From positions 1 to 13,331 of the forward strand of contig DCMK01000077.1 in NCBI GenBank assembly GCA_002321395.1: DNA of 13,331 bases. Direction: 5' to 3'. The translations under genes were made by a program, and so were the position numbers. This document shows, one piece after another, positions 6,161 to 13,135 of this stretch. Within the stretch, counting starts at the first letter, position 1, and each line of letters opens with the position of its first letter. The stretch is from Caryophanales bacterium UBA1624 (lineage in GTDB: Bacteria > Bacillota_I > Bacilli_A > RFN20 > CAG-826). The notes under the pieces are model-generated. The model was not told the DNA's origin. It worked only from the letters and a program-made list of their open reading frames with translations, and made no database searches.

Positions 6161-8306
6161 AACCGATGCCTCCAATCTTGTTTTCGCTGTCGTAGCCGTA
6201 CATGCCTTCTCCATTCTTGGCGTCGTTTCCAAGGTAGGTGAGGGCGACGGCCTCGGAGATCAGCCTTTGACGGCCATCGCCGATGTCGCGGTCTTCGTTC
6301 TGACGCTCAAGGGCTTCGGCGTAGGTGTCCCAAACGTCGTCGAGCTTCTTGATTTCGTCTTCGTGGTTCTTCTCGCGGGTGAAGGTGATGTAGTTCTTGA
6401 TGAGCTTCTCAACCTGTTGCCCAAGGTCCGAGGTCGAGAAGGTGAGGCGCTGGTCCTCGATGAGCGACTGGAACTCGTACGTGTCTTCCGAGGAGTTGTA
6501 GTTTTTGACGGCCTCGGAGATTTTGTTGGCCTTTTCGGTGTAGTTCTTGTCGCTGGTGACGACACGGTTCACAAAGGTCGATTTGCCCTTGTTCTCGTTG
6601 TAGGTCGGGAAGGAAGAGGAACTCGGGATGTTCACCGTGAAGTAATCGGACAATGAAGTGATGTCCGCGGTGGATTGGCCGTTGGTTTCGCTGTAGCCGG
6701 CCGCTTTGGCGTCTTCGATGTTCTCGTAGATGGTGTAGCGGGATTTCCCGGATTCGGCGGAGGCATCGTATTTGACGTAGTTGTCCAGGGCGGAGCGGTT
6801 GACGACGATGAAGTGGATTCCTTCATAGGCGTTGCCGGAGCTGTTGCTGGCTTTGACCGCAAGGATGATCTGACCGCGTTCGTTGGTCAGGACGTTTTCC
6901 GATTGGCCGGAAGTGGATTTGATGTCGAGGATGTCGGAGGTGTCGACAGAGAACCCGGGCAGCTGAGCGTATTCGCTGCTATAGGTCCCACGATACCAAC
7001 CGTTGTTCTGGTCGAAGCTGCTCTTTTCTTGCGCAACGAAGGCTTCGGCTTCCGCTTCGGTCATGTTCTTGCCGTTTTTGTACTCTTGGTACTGTTGGTT
7101 GAACGGGACTTCTTCCGGAACGATGACGGCGACAGAACGGTTGTTGAAGTACTTGTTGAACAGGATGTTACGCGGGTAATAAGTCGCGGAGCCTTCGTTC
7201 ACCTTATAGGCCATGTTCGGGTCAGAGGCGACGTCTTCATAACCCAGGGCGACCGCGGCGCCATAGGGGATGGTGCCGATGCCGAGGCTTTCGAAATACT
7301 CGCGGGTGTTCTTGGCTTTGGGGCCGAAGGTATCGGTCTTGCTGGGGAGGACGTGCTCGCGGATTTCGACCTCATCGGTGTTGCCGGTGAAGTCCGGGGT
7401 GCTTGAGGCATAGGAGCCGGAAGCGGTGTGCTTTTGATTATAGAGAGCATCGTAGGCGTAAACGCCGAGGCGGAATTCGGAAACATAGCCCTCTTCCATA
7501 AGGCCGAGATCGCCGTAATCGGTGGCGGAGGTGTCGTCGGAGGGAAGGGTGAAGCAGATGTCGCCGAAGGACTGGCGATTGCTCATTTCGGTGGTCCCAT
7601 CGGATCCGGTGGCGCCGGCGAAAGCTTTGACGGCCTGGGAAATCTTCTGGGATTCCGCCTTCGTGATGGTGAATTCGCTGGCTTCCGAATGGGAAGTGGA
7701 GCTGAACTTCACCAAGAAGTGGGAGACGTGGTACGGGGTCTTCTCAATCAAGTAACCATTGGATCCACGGCCATATTCGCTGCTATAGGGGAAGTAGGCC
7801 GAACCGTCTTTGTTCTTGCCGGTTTTCATGGCTTCGACGGCCGAATCGTTCTTGAACTGACGGTCGAAGTCGTCTTGCTCCAAAGAATAGAGTTTGCTTT
7901 CGAAAAGCTCGGACACGTTCTTCACGCTGTTGCTCTTCAAAAGGGTCTCCAACTCGGCGGCATAGCTGGTGCCGTTGTTGTTGGCGTTTGTTTGCGCCTG
8001 TTTTTTGATGGAATCGACGCTGTTCTGCGCTTTGGTCTTGAGCTGTTCCAAAGTCGATCCGCCCTTTTCTTCGTAGTACTTGCGGATCAAAACCTCTTTG
8101 ACCTTGGCGAAATTGGTGCTTGCTGCGCTGGACCCTTGCTCGTAGCTGTCGAGAAGCTCGCTGGCCTTGTACTCGTAACGTTGGCCGCTGTTGTCCGTGA
8201 ACGTGAGCACCACCCCGTCTTTTGCCGTGACCTCATTGCAGGCGGACAGAGCCATGACTGCGGTGAGGCTTGAGACAAGAGCGAGGGTGAGTTTGGCTTT
8301 CTTCAT
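6144..8306 (-). CDS. PrsA/SurA-like lipoprotein with parvulin (PpiC-type) peptidyl-prolyl isomerase elements
   Basis: A 720-residue lipoprotein with a signal peptide (KKAK, hydrophobic core) and the lipobox LSA before Cys23. An N-terminal helical region (about 45-155) resembles the SurA/PrsA chaperone part. Parvulin elements follow: the first strand YHVSHFLVKF (192-201, His196) and the YGDLGLMEEGYVSEF loop (264-278), which matches the GGDLG-x-GxMVPEF region of PrsA. The expected last strand with its catalytic His is not next to these. Its best match is GIHFIVVNRSA (496-506, His498), about 200 residues later. The domain therefore seems split by an insertion, or carries two partial copies. PrsA is about 290 aa, so this protein is far longer. 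It probably helps exported proteins fold outside the membrane. The ATG at 8304-8306 follows AAGGAGG (8319-8325) at 12 nt. It is the first gene of a two-gene operon. Confidence 0.7.
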   Translation of the reverse strand: MKKAKLTLALVSSLTAVMALSACNEVTAKDGVVLTFTDNSGQRYEYKASELLDSYEQGSSAASTNFAKVKEVLIRKYYEEKGGSTLEQLKTKAQNSVDSIKKQAQTNANNNGTSYAAELETLLKSNSVKNVSELFESKLYSLEQDDFDRQFKNDSAVEAMKTGKNKDGSAYFPYSSEYGRGSNGYLIEKTPYHVSHFLVKFSSTSHSEASEFTITKAESQKISQAVKAFAGATGSDGTTEMSNRQSFGDICFTLPSDDTSATDYGDLGLMEEGYVSEFRLGVYAYDALYNQKHTASGSYASSTPDFTGNTDEVEIREHVLPSKTDTFGPKAKNTREYFESLGIGTIPYGAAVALGYEDVASDPNMAYKVNEGSATYYPRNILFNKYFNNRSVAVIVPEEVPFNQQYQEYKNGKNMTEAEAEAFVAQEKSSFDQNNGWYRGTYSSEYAQLPGFSVDTSDILDIKSTSGQSENVLTNERGQIILAVKASNSSGNAYEGIHFIVVNRSALDNYVKYDASAESGKSRYTIYENIEDAKAAGYSETNGQSTADITSLSDYFTVNIPSSSSFPTYNENKGKSTFVNRVVTSDKNYTEKANKISEAVKNYNSSEDTYEFQSLIEDQRLTFSTSDLGQQVEKLIKNYITFTREKNHEDEIKKLDDVWDTYAEALERQNEDRDIGDGRQRLISEAVALTYLGNDAKNGEGMYGYDSENKIGGIGYDGTK

Positions 8307-8346
8307 AAAAAACTCGTTCCTCCTTCGTCTGAAACGTAGCGGATAA

Positions 8347-8375
8347 ATGATAAACTTTAAGAGTTCCTCTTACAA
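8347..8375 (-). promoter_or_regulatory. Sigma-A type promoter of the lipoprotein operon
   Basis: On the minus strand TTGTAA (8370-8375) and TATCAT (8347-8352) are separated by exactly 17 nt. They match the consensus hexamers at 4 of 6 and 5 of 6 positions. Transcription would start near 8340 and give a leader of about 34 nt that contains the AAGGAGG ribosome site. Confidence 0.6.
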
Positions 8376-8411
8376 CAACATTTTTAGATGGTAAAACATC
8401 GCTTGCCATCG

Positions 8412-8442
8412 GAGAAAATTGCCTTTTTCGAGAGAAAATGCC
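8412..8442 (+). repeat. Imperfect direct repeat, 20-bp period
   Basis: GAGAAAATTGCC at 8412-8423 recurs as GAGAAAATGCC at 8432-8442, one T shorter and two helical turns away. A weaker third look-alike (GAGAATTTTTACC) begins at 8471. It lies between the two divergent promoters, so binding of a regulator to one DNA face is conceivable, but AT-rich chance similarity is possible. Confidence 0.35.
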
Positions 8443-8451
8443 GAAAACGCT

Positions 8452-8470
8452 ACAAAGATAATATCTTTGT
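8452..8470. promoter_or_regulatory. Perfect 19-bp interrupted palindrome, candidate operator
   Basis: ACAAAGATA, a single central A, then TATCTTTGT: nine matching base pairs on each side. No gene ends here and no U-tract follows directly, so it is not a terminator. It sits 20 nt upstream of the suf -35 box and about 76 nt upstream of the lipoprotein -35. That suits a dimeric regulator acting on suf as an activator, or on both divergent promoters. The regulator is unknown. It does not match the Fur/PerR-type 7-1-7 box well beyond the shared GATA..TATC core. Confidence 0.5.
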
Positions 8471-8490
8471 GAGAATTTTTACCGCTTTTG

Positions 8491-8519
8491 TTGTCCGAGG
8501 TGTTTTCCCCGTCTAGAAT
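8491..8519 (+). promoter_or_regulatory. Sigma-A type promoter of the suf operon
   Basis: TTGTCC (8491-8496) and TAGAAT (8514-8519) are spaced by 17 nt, with 4/6 and 5/6 matches to consensus. The predicted start near 8526 leaves a leader of about 20 nt holding AAGGAGG (8535-8541), 5 nt before the sufC ATG. Confidence 0.65.
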
Positions 8520-8546
8520 AGTTTGGCCTTACCCAAGGAGGCTTTT

Positions 8547-9371
8547 ATGTCGAAACTAACCATCACGAACCTGCATGTCGCCGTCAAAGGAATCGAAATT
8601 CTCAAAGGCGTGGACCTTGTTTTGGAAGAAGGGGAAACCCTTGCTCTGCTCGGCCCGAACGGCCATGGGAAATCCACGTTGCTGGCCGCGATCATGGGCA
8701 ATCCGAACTATCAGGTGACCGAGGGCAGCGTCGCCTTGGACGATGTCGACGTCTTGGCCCTGCCCGTCAACGAAAGGTCGAAAGCCGGCCTTTTCCTGGC
8801 GATGCAATATCCGCCCGAGATCCCCGGCGTCAATTCCGCGGATTTCCTCAAAGCCGCGATGAACGCCCATCGGGAGAAGCCGATGAAGCTTTTCGAATTC
8901 TATGGGAAGGTGCAGACGGCCTACAAAGAGATGGGCATTCCCTTCGAAATGAGCACGCGCAACCTAAACGAAGGCTTCTCCGGCGGGGAGAAGAAACGCA
9001 ACGAAATTCTCCAGATGAAGCTCCTTGACCCAAAGTTTGCTTTGCTCGACGAAATCGATTCCGGCTTGGACGTCGATGCGATGCAGGTCGTCGCCAAAGC
9101 CATCCGCGAGGAGCAGGAGAAAGGGCGTGGCTTTTTGGTCGTTTCCCATTACGCCCGCCTCTACGAAATGATTCATCCCACACGTGCGGCGGTGATGGTC
9201 AACGGTCGGATCGCCGTCGTCGGCGGGCCTGAACTCATCGAGAAAATCGATAAGCACGGATATGAATGGATCAAGACCGAACTCGGCATCGACATCGAGA
9301 AAGAATCCGCCCAAAAACAATCGATCGGCGTCTGCGCGGCCCATGTCGGCCTTGAGGGAAAGAAACAATGA
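8547..9371 (+). CDS. sufC: Fe-S cluster assembly ATPase SufC
   Basis: A 274-residue ABC-type ATPase of the SufBCD complex, which powers cluster assembly on SufB in the cytoplasm; it has no membrane segments. Visible are Walker A GPNGHGKST (36-44, Lys42), Q-loop region MQYPPEIPGV (86-95) typical of SufC, signature FSGGEKKR (144-151), Walker B FALLDEID (164-171, Glu169), D-loop SGLD (172-175) and the switch His201. The ATG at 8547 is chosen over an in-frame TTG at 8523 because AAGGAGG lies 5 nt before it and the protein then starts with MSKLTITNLH as in relatives. About 20 residues at the C-terminus go beyond the usual SufC length. It is the first gene of the operon, and its stop overlaps the sufD start (ATGA). 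Confidence 0.96.
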   Translation: MSKLTITNLHVAVKGIEILKGVDLVLEEGETLALLGPNGHGKSTLLAAIMGNPNYQVTEGSVALDDVDVLALPVNERSKAGLFLAMQYPPEIPGVNSADFLKAAMNAHREKPMKLFEFYGKVQTAYKEMGIPFEMSTRNLNEGFSGGEKKRNEILQMKLLDPKFALLDEIDSGLDVDAMQVVAKAIREEQEKGRGFLVVSHYARLYEMIHPTRAAVMVNGRIAVVGGPELIEKIDKHGYEWIKTELGIDIEKESAQKQSIGVCAAHVGLEGKKQ

Positions 9372-10045
9372 GGATCACCTGGGTCGATCAAGAAATCAAA
9401 TCAGCGGAATACACGGTCGAAGAAGGCGAAGAGCTTTCCTTGAACTTAGCCGCCTTTCAAGATTTCCCAAACGTGGAGATTCGCGTGAACGTCTGCAAAG
9501 GAGGCATTTTTAAAGGAGCTTTTGCGGACTTTTCTGGGAATGGCGGCAAATTGAAAGTATTCATTGATTTGCTAGGGCGGGGGGCGGAAGCGCGATGGCA
9601 TTTAGCCAGCATCTGCGGAAACAAAAGCGAAAAGATCATCGATGTGAATTTGGCTCATCGCTCCCCACATACTAAAGGCCTCGTTTCGAACTACGGGATC
9701 GTGGAAGACGATAGCAGACTTTCCTTTTTGGGAACTTCTACCATCGAAAAAGGCGCTAGCGATTCCTCCACCCGGCAAGAAGCCAAGATCATCGTCTTCG
9801 ATGAAGGGTGCTTGGCCAAAGCGATGCCGATTCTGAAGATCGATGAAAACGATGTGTCCGCCAGCCATGCTGCCGTGGTGGGAAAGCTCAATGAAGCGCA
9901 CTTGTTCTACTTGCTTTCCCGCGGCATTCCTCTTGCTTCGGCGAAAAGGCTTCTTACCCTTGGCTATCTCAAGCCGATTGAGAATTTCTTCGACGACGAG
10001 GTTTTGAAAAAGAAAATCGACGATTCAATCGAAGGGGGCATCTGA
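9368..10045 (+). CDS. sufD: SufB/SufD-family Fe-S assembly protein, short SufD
   Basis: A 225-residue member of the SufB/SufD beta-helix family, the partner of SufB in the SufBC2D complex. The C-terminal half is well conserved: KIIVFDEGCLAKAMP (140-154), SASHAAVVGKLNEAHLFYL (164-182, with His167 equivalent to the SufB-SufD interface histidine) and SRGIPLASAKRLLTLGYL (184-201). It lacks the N-terminal helical domain and part of the beta-helix found in typical SufD proteins of 400 residues or more. No frameshift or upstream continuation is visible, since sufC occupies the preceding sequence intact, so this is a naturally short form. The start overlaps the sufC stop by 4 nt, and the stop directly abuts the sufS ATG (TGAATG). 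Confidence 0.88.
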   Translation: MRITWVDQEIKSAEYTVEEGEELSLNLAAFQDFPNVEIRVNVCKGGIFKGAFADFSGNGGKLKVFIDLLGRGAEARWHLASICGNKSEKIIDVNLAHRSPHTKGLVSNYGIVEDDSRLSFLGTSTIEKGASDSSTRQEAKIIVFDEGCLAKAMPILKIDENDVSASHAAVVGKLNEAHLFYLLSRGIPLASAKRLLTLGYLKPIENFFDDEVLKKKIDDSIEGGI

Positions 10046-11281
10046 ATGTTCGACCCAAAAGCGATTCAAAATGATTTCCCGATGCTTCGGAAGCGGCCTT
10101 TGATGCAAGGTCATCCTTTGGTGTGGCTGGACAACGCCTCCACAACGTTTAAACCGGATTGCGTCATCCAAGCCGTCGTGGATTACTATGAATCGGAGAC
10201 CAGCAATTCCCATCGCGGCGACTATGATCTTTGCTACCAAATGGATCAAGGCGTTTTGAATGCTAGAATAACGATTGCGAAATTCCTAAATTGCGAACCC
10301 CGTGAAGTGGTTTTCACCGCTGGAGCGACAGCATCGCTCAACACGGTTGCCTATGGATACGGCCTGAAATACCTGAAAAAAGGCGATGAGGTTTTGATTA
10401 CGGAAGCCGAACATGCCTCCAACGTTTTGCCTTGGTTCCAGCTGGCGAAATACACGGGCTGCAAGGTTGGATTCATCCCTCTTTCCGACGATGGAAGGAT
10501 CACCCCTGAGAACCTCGAAAAAGCCATCACCCCGAACACGAAACTGGTCTCCTTTGCGGCGATCGGGAACGTCCTCGGGTATGTCGAACCCACGAAAGAA
10601 CTCGTCAAAGTGGCGCATCGGCATGGCGTTTTGGTTTGCTTGGACGGGGCCCAATCTGTCCCCCATGTGAAAACCGACGTGAAGGATTTAGACGTTGATT
10701 TCCTTGCCTTTTCCGGCCACAAGATGATGGGGCCCACGGGAATCGGCGTCCTTTATGGGAAATACGATTTGCTATCCCAAATGGATCCGTTTATTTCCGG
10801 GGGCGGAAACAACGATAAATTCCACATGGACTGTTCCGTCACTTTCTTGCCTCCGCCGGAGCGCTTCGAGGCCGGAACCCAAAATTTGGCCGGGATATTA
10901 GGCTTTGCAAAAGCGGTCGAATATTTGGAAAATTTGGGTTTGGATGCGGTATCAAAGCATGAGACGGAACTGAAAAAATATGCAGTTGAAAAGCTAAAAA
11001 GCACAGGAAATGCGGAGATTTACAACGAAGATGCGGAAGCGGGGATCCTGACTTTCAACATTAAAGGCGTCTTTGCTCAGGATGGGGCGACCTATTTGAA
11101 TAGCAAAGGGATTGCTTGTCGGAGCGGTCAGCACTGCGCCAAGCTTCTGAACCAAACCTATCTGAAGACCCCGGCCACCATCCGCGCCAGCTTCTACGCT
11201 TACACAACGGAAGAAGATATCGACGCCTTGGCTGAGGCGGTGAAAAACGGAGGTAATTATCTCGATGCCTATTTCATTTGA
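10046..11281 (+). CDS. sufS: Cysteine desulfurase SufS (PLP-dependent)
   Basis: A 411-residue class V aminotransferase-fold enzyme of group II desulfurases. It releases sulfur from L-cysteine as a persulfide and passes it to SufU. Key residues are visible: DNASTTFKP (29-37), the SNSHRG segment (53-58), His123 stacking on PLP (TEAEHASN), Asp200 (CLDGAQS), PLP Schiff-base Lys226 (AFSGHKMMGPTG), and persulfide Cys364 in the short loop CRSGQHCAK of the SufS type. The RASFYAYTTEEDID segment (380-393) closes the fold. The length matches SufS of Bacillus. GGGGG at 10034-10038 provides the ribosome site. Its 3' end overlaps sufU by 17 nt, so sulfur donor and acceptor are probably made in step. Confidence 0.96.
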   Translation: MFDPKAIQNDFPMLRKRPLMQGHPLVWLDNASTTFKPDCVIQAVVDYYESETSNSHRGDYDLCYQMDQGVLNARITIAKFLNCEPREVVFTAGATASLNTVAYGYGLKYLKKGDEVLITEAEHASNVLPWFQLAKYTGCKVGFIPLSDDGRITPENLEKAITPNTKLVSFAAIGNVLGYVEPTKELVKVAHRHGVLVCLDGAQSVPHVKTDVKDLDVDFLAFSGHKMMGPTGIGVLYGKYDLLSQMDPFISGGGNNDKFHMDCSVTFLPPPERFEAGTQNLAGILGFAKAVEYLENLGLDAVSKHETELKKYAVEKLKSTGNAEIYNEDAEAGILTFNIKGVFAQDGATYLNSKGIACRSGQHCAKLLNQTYLKTPATIRASFYAYTTEEDIDALAEAVKNGGNYLDAYFI

Positions 11282-11735
11282 ACTCACTCCTGAAATCATG
11301 CGGGAAATCATCATGGATCACTATTCATCCCCGCGTCACAAAGCCTCTCCGGAAGATTTGGCATCCTACTTTTCGACCCATTCTTCTTCCGTGAACTGCA
11401 TTGATGACATCGACGTCTATTTGAAAGAGGAAAACGGGGTCATCAAAGACGCGCTTTGGAACGGCGTTGCCTGCGCCATTTCCACGGCCTCCACGGACAT
11501 CCTCTGCGATTTGCTCATCGGCAAAAAGAAAGACCAAGCGCTGTATATCATTGAGCAATACAAGAACATGATCATCGGACAGCCCTATGACAAAGGCGTT
11601 TTGGATGAGGCCCTCGCTTTCATGAACACAGGGAAACAAGCGGCTCGGATCCATTGCGCCACCATCGGCTGGGACGCGTTTGAAAAGATCATCCAAGAAC
11701 ACCGCTGCGAAGGAGGGCAATGCCATGGCAAATGA
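11265..11735 (+). CDS. sufU: SufU-type sulfur acceptor / Fe-S scaffold-like protein
   Basis: A 156-residue member of the IscU/NifU-N fold. In Bacilli SufU is a zinc protein that takes the persulfide from SufS. The opening ELTPEIMREIIMDHYSSPRHK is typical. Zinc ligands are preserved in the expected pattern: Cys45 and Asp47, Cys70 (GVACAISTAS) and Cys131 (IHCATIGW). The usual NPxCGD motif is here VNCIDD, with Pro lost and the Gly replaced by Ile, and the segment before the last Cys reads AARIHC instead of the more common RxxC form. The C-terminus carries a further Cys/His tail, CEGGQCH (148-154). The ATG at 11265 follows GGAGGT (11249-11254) at 10 nt and lies inside the end of sufS. The sufB start overlaps its last 11 nt. 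Confidence 0.9.
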   Translation: MPISFELTPEIMREIIMDHYSSPRHKASPEDLASYFSTHSSSVNCIDDIDVYLKEENGVIKDALWNGVACAISTASTDILCDLLIGKKKDQALYIIEQYKNMIIGQPYDKGVLDEALAFMNTGKQAARIHCATIGWDAFEKIIQEHRCEGGQCHGK

Positions 11736-13134
11736 GAAAGGAACCCCCTCGGCTCTAAACGAAGAATACAAATACGGGTTCAAAGACAAAGACGTCTCCA
11801 TTTTCAATACCGGAAAAGGTTTGAGCGAAGAGGTTGTGCGCGAAATATCCAAAGCGAAAAACGAGCCGGATTGGATGCTTGAATTCCGTTTGAAGTCCTT
11901 GCGCACGTTCGAGAAGATGCCGATGCCGAACTTCGGTCCATCTTTGGATTTCGTCGACTTCAATTCCTATACCTATTTCACCAGGGTCGCCAAAGCGGAA
12001 GAAAATAGCTGGGATGAGGTGCCGGAAACGGTGAAGAACACCTTCCAAAAGCTCGGCATCCCCGAAGCGGAGCAGAAATTCCTTTCGGGCGTCTCCACTC
12101 AGTACGAATCCGAAGTTGTTTACCACAATATGTTGGAAGAGGTGCGTCAAAAGGGCGTCATTTTCCTCTCTAGCGATATGGGTTTAAAACTGTTCCCGGA
12201 CCTTTTCCGCAAATATTTCGGGACCGTTATCCCTATCGCCGACAGTAAATTCAGCGCGTTGAATGGGGCCTGTTGGAGCGGAGGCACGTTCATCTACGTC
12301 CCCAAAGGCGTTCATTTGGACAAACCTTTGCAGTCTTATTTCCGGATTAACAACCAGAAAACCGGGCAGTTCGAAAGGACCTTGATCGTTGCAGACGAAG
12401 GCGCTGATATCCACTACGTGGAAGGCTGCACGGCCCCGGTCTACAGCAAAGAATCCCTTCATGTCGGCGTAGTGGAAATCGTCGTTGGGAAAAACGCTCA
12501 CGTCCGTTATACGACCATCCAAAATTGGTCGACGAACATTTTGAACCTCGTTACTCAAAGGGCGAACGTCTTCGAGAACGGGTTCATGGAATGGGTCGAT
12601 GGCAACATCGGTTCCATGACCACGATGAAATACCCCGCTTGCATTTTGAAGGGGGACAACGCCAAAGGAGCGACGATCACCATCGCCGTTGGGGCGAAGA
12701 ACCAATTCCAAGATTCCGGGGCGCGCATGATCCATGAGGGCAAAAACACTTCTTCGACCATTATCTCTAAGTCTGTTTGCCACAATGGCGGCGTCGCTAA
12801 TTTTCGCGGGACGGTTCGCATGATGCCTTCCGCTTTGGGCGCCAAATCCCACGTTGAATGCGACACGCTGATTCTGGATAAGCTCTCCAAGTCGGACACA
12901 TTCCCCAAAAACGAAATCCGCAATGGCGATTCCTTCATCGAGCATGAAGCCACCGTTTCCAAAATCTCCGAAGAACAGCTCTTCTATTTGATGTCGCGAG
13001 GTTTGTCGAAAGAACAGGCGACGCAAATGATCGTCATGGGCTTCATCGAGCCCTTCGCGAAAGAGCTCCCCATGGAATATGCCGTAGAGCTGAATCAGCT
13101 CATCAAAATGGATATGTCGGGGTCCATCGGATAG
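11725..13134 (+). CDS. sufB: Fe-S cluster assembly scaffold SufB
   Basis: A 469-residue protein of the usual SufB length. It is the core of the SufBC2D scaffold on which Fe-S clusters are built. Family landmarks are YKYGFKDKD (16-24), PDWMLEFRLKSL (48-59), the FRKYFGTVIP segment (161-170), SALNGACWSGGTFIYVPKGV (177-196), and the C-terminal IEHEATVSKISEEQLFYLMSRGL (405-427). Cys379 (SHVECD) and Glu408 are 29 residues apart, the same spacing as the functionally important Cys405 and Glu434 of E. coli SufB. The start is the ATG at 11725, with AAGGAGG 8 nt before it, and not the upstream in-frame ATG at 11680, which lies well inside sufU with no ribosome site. It overlaps sufU by 11 nt, and mnmG starts 1 nt after its stop. 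Confidence 0.96.
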   Translation: MANEKGTPSALNEEYKYGFKDKDVSIFNTGKGLSEEVVREISKAKNEPDWMLEFRLKSLRTFEKMPMPNFGPSLDFVDFNSYTYFTRVAKAEENSWDEVPETVKNTFQKLGIPEAEQKFLSGVSTQYESEVVYHNMLEEVRQKGVIFLSSDMGLKLFPDLFRKYFGTVIPIADSKFSALNGACWSGGTFIYVPKGVHLDKPLQSYFRINNQKTGQFERTLIVADEGADIHYVEGCTAPVYSKESLHVGVVEIVVGKNAHVRYTTIQNWSTNILNLVTQRANVFENGFMEWVDGNIGSMTTMKYPACILKGDNAKGATITIAVGAKNQFQDSGARMIHEGKNTSSTIISKSVCHNGGVANFRGTVRMMPSALGAKSHVECDTLILDKLSKSDTFPKNEIRNGDSFIEHEATVSKISEEQLFYLMSRGLSKEQATQMIVMGFIEPFAKELPMEYAVELNQLIKMDMSGSIG

Positions 13135-13135
13135 A

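Noticed and set aside
4313..6241. A 642-codon open frame on the + strand, antisense to the 588-aa lipoprotein.
   Set aside because: It is codon-aligned with the real gene and stays open because TTA, CTA and TCA codons are rare there. Its Val/Gly-rich translation has no recognisable domain, no good ribosome site and no signal peptide. The minus-strand protein has a lipobox, an SD and a terminator.
6675..8273. Plus-strand open frames (243 and 281 codons) opposite the 720-aa lipoprotein.
   Set aside because: They are shadow frames with Val/Gly/Phe-rich translation and no motif. The minus-strand gene has a promoter, SD, lipobox and parvulin elements.
8452..8470. Reading the palindrome as a transcription terminator.
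   Set aside because: The stem is AT-rich with a 1-nt centre, lies between divergent promoters with no gene ending nearby, and has no directly adjacent U-tract.
8307..8546. A small RNA, riboswitch or short gene in the 240-bp divergent region.
   Set aside because: The leaders on both sides are only about 20-34 nt, too short for a riboswitch. The open frames here are a handful of codons, and no extended GC-rich fold is visible.
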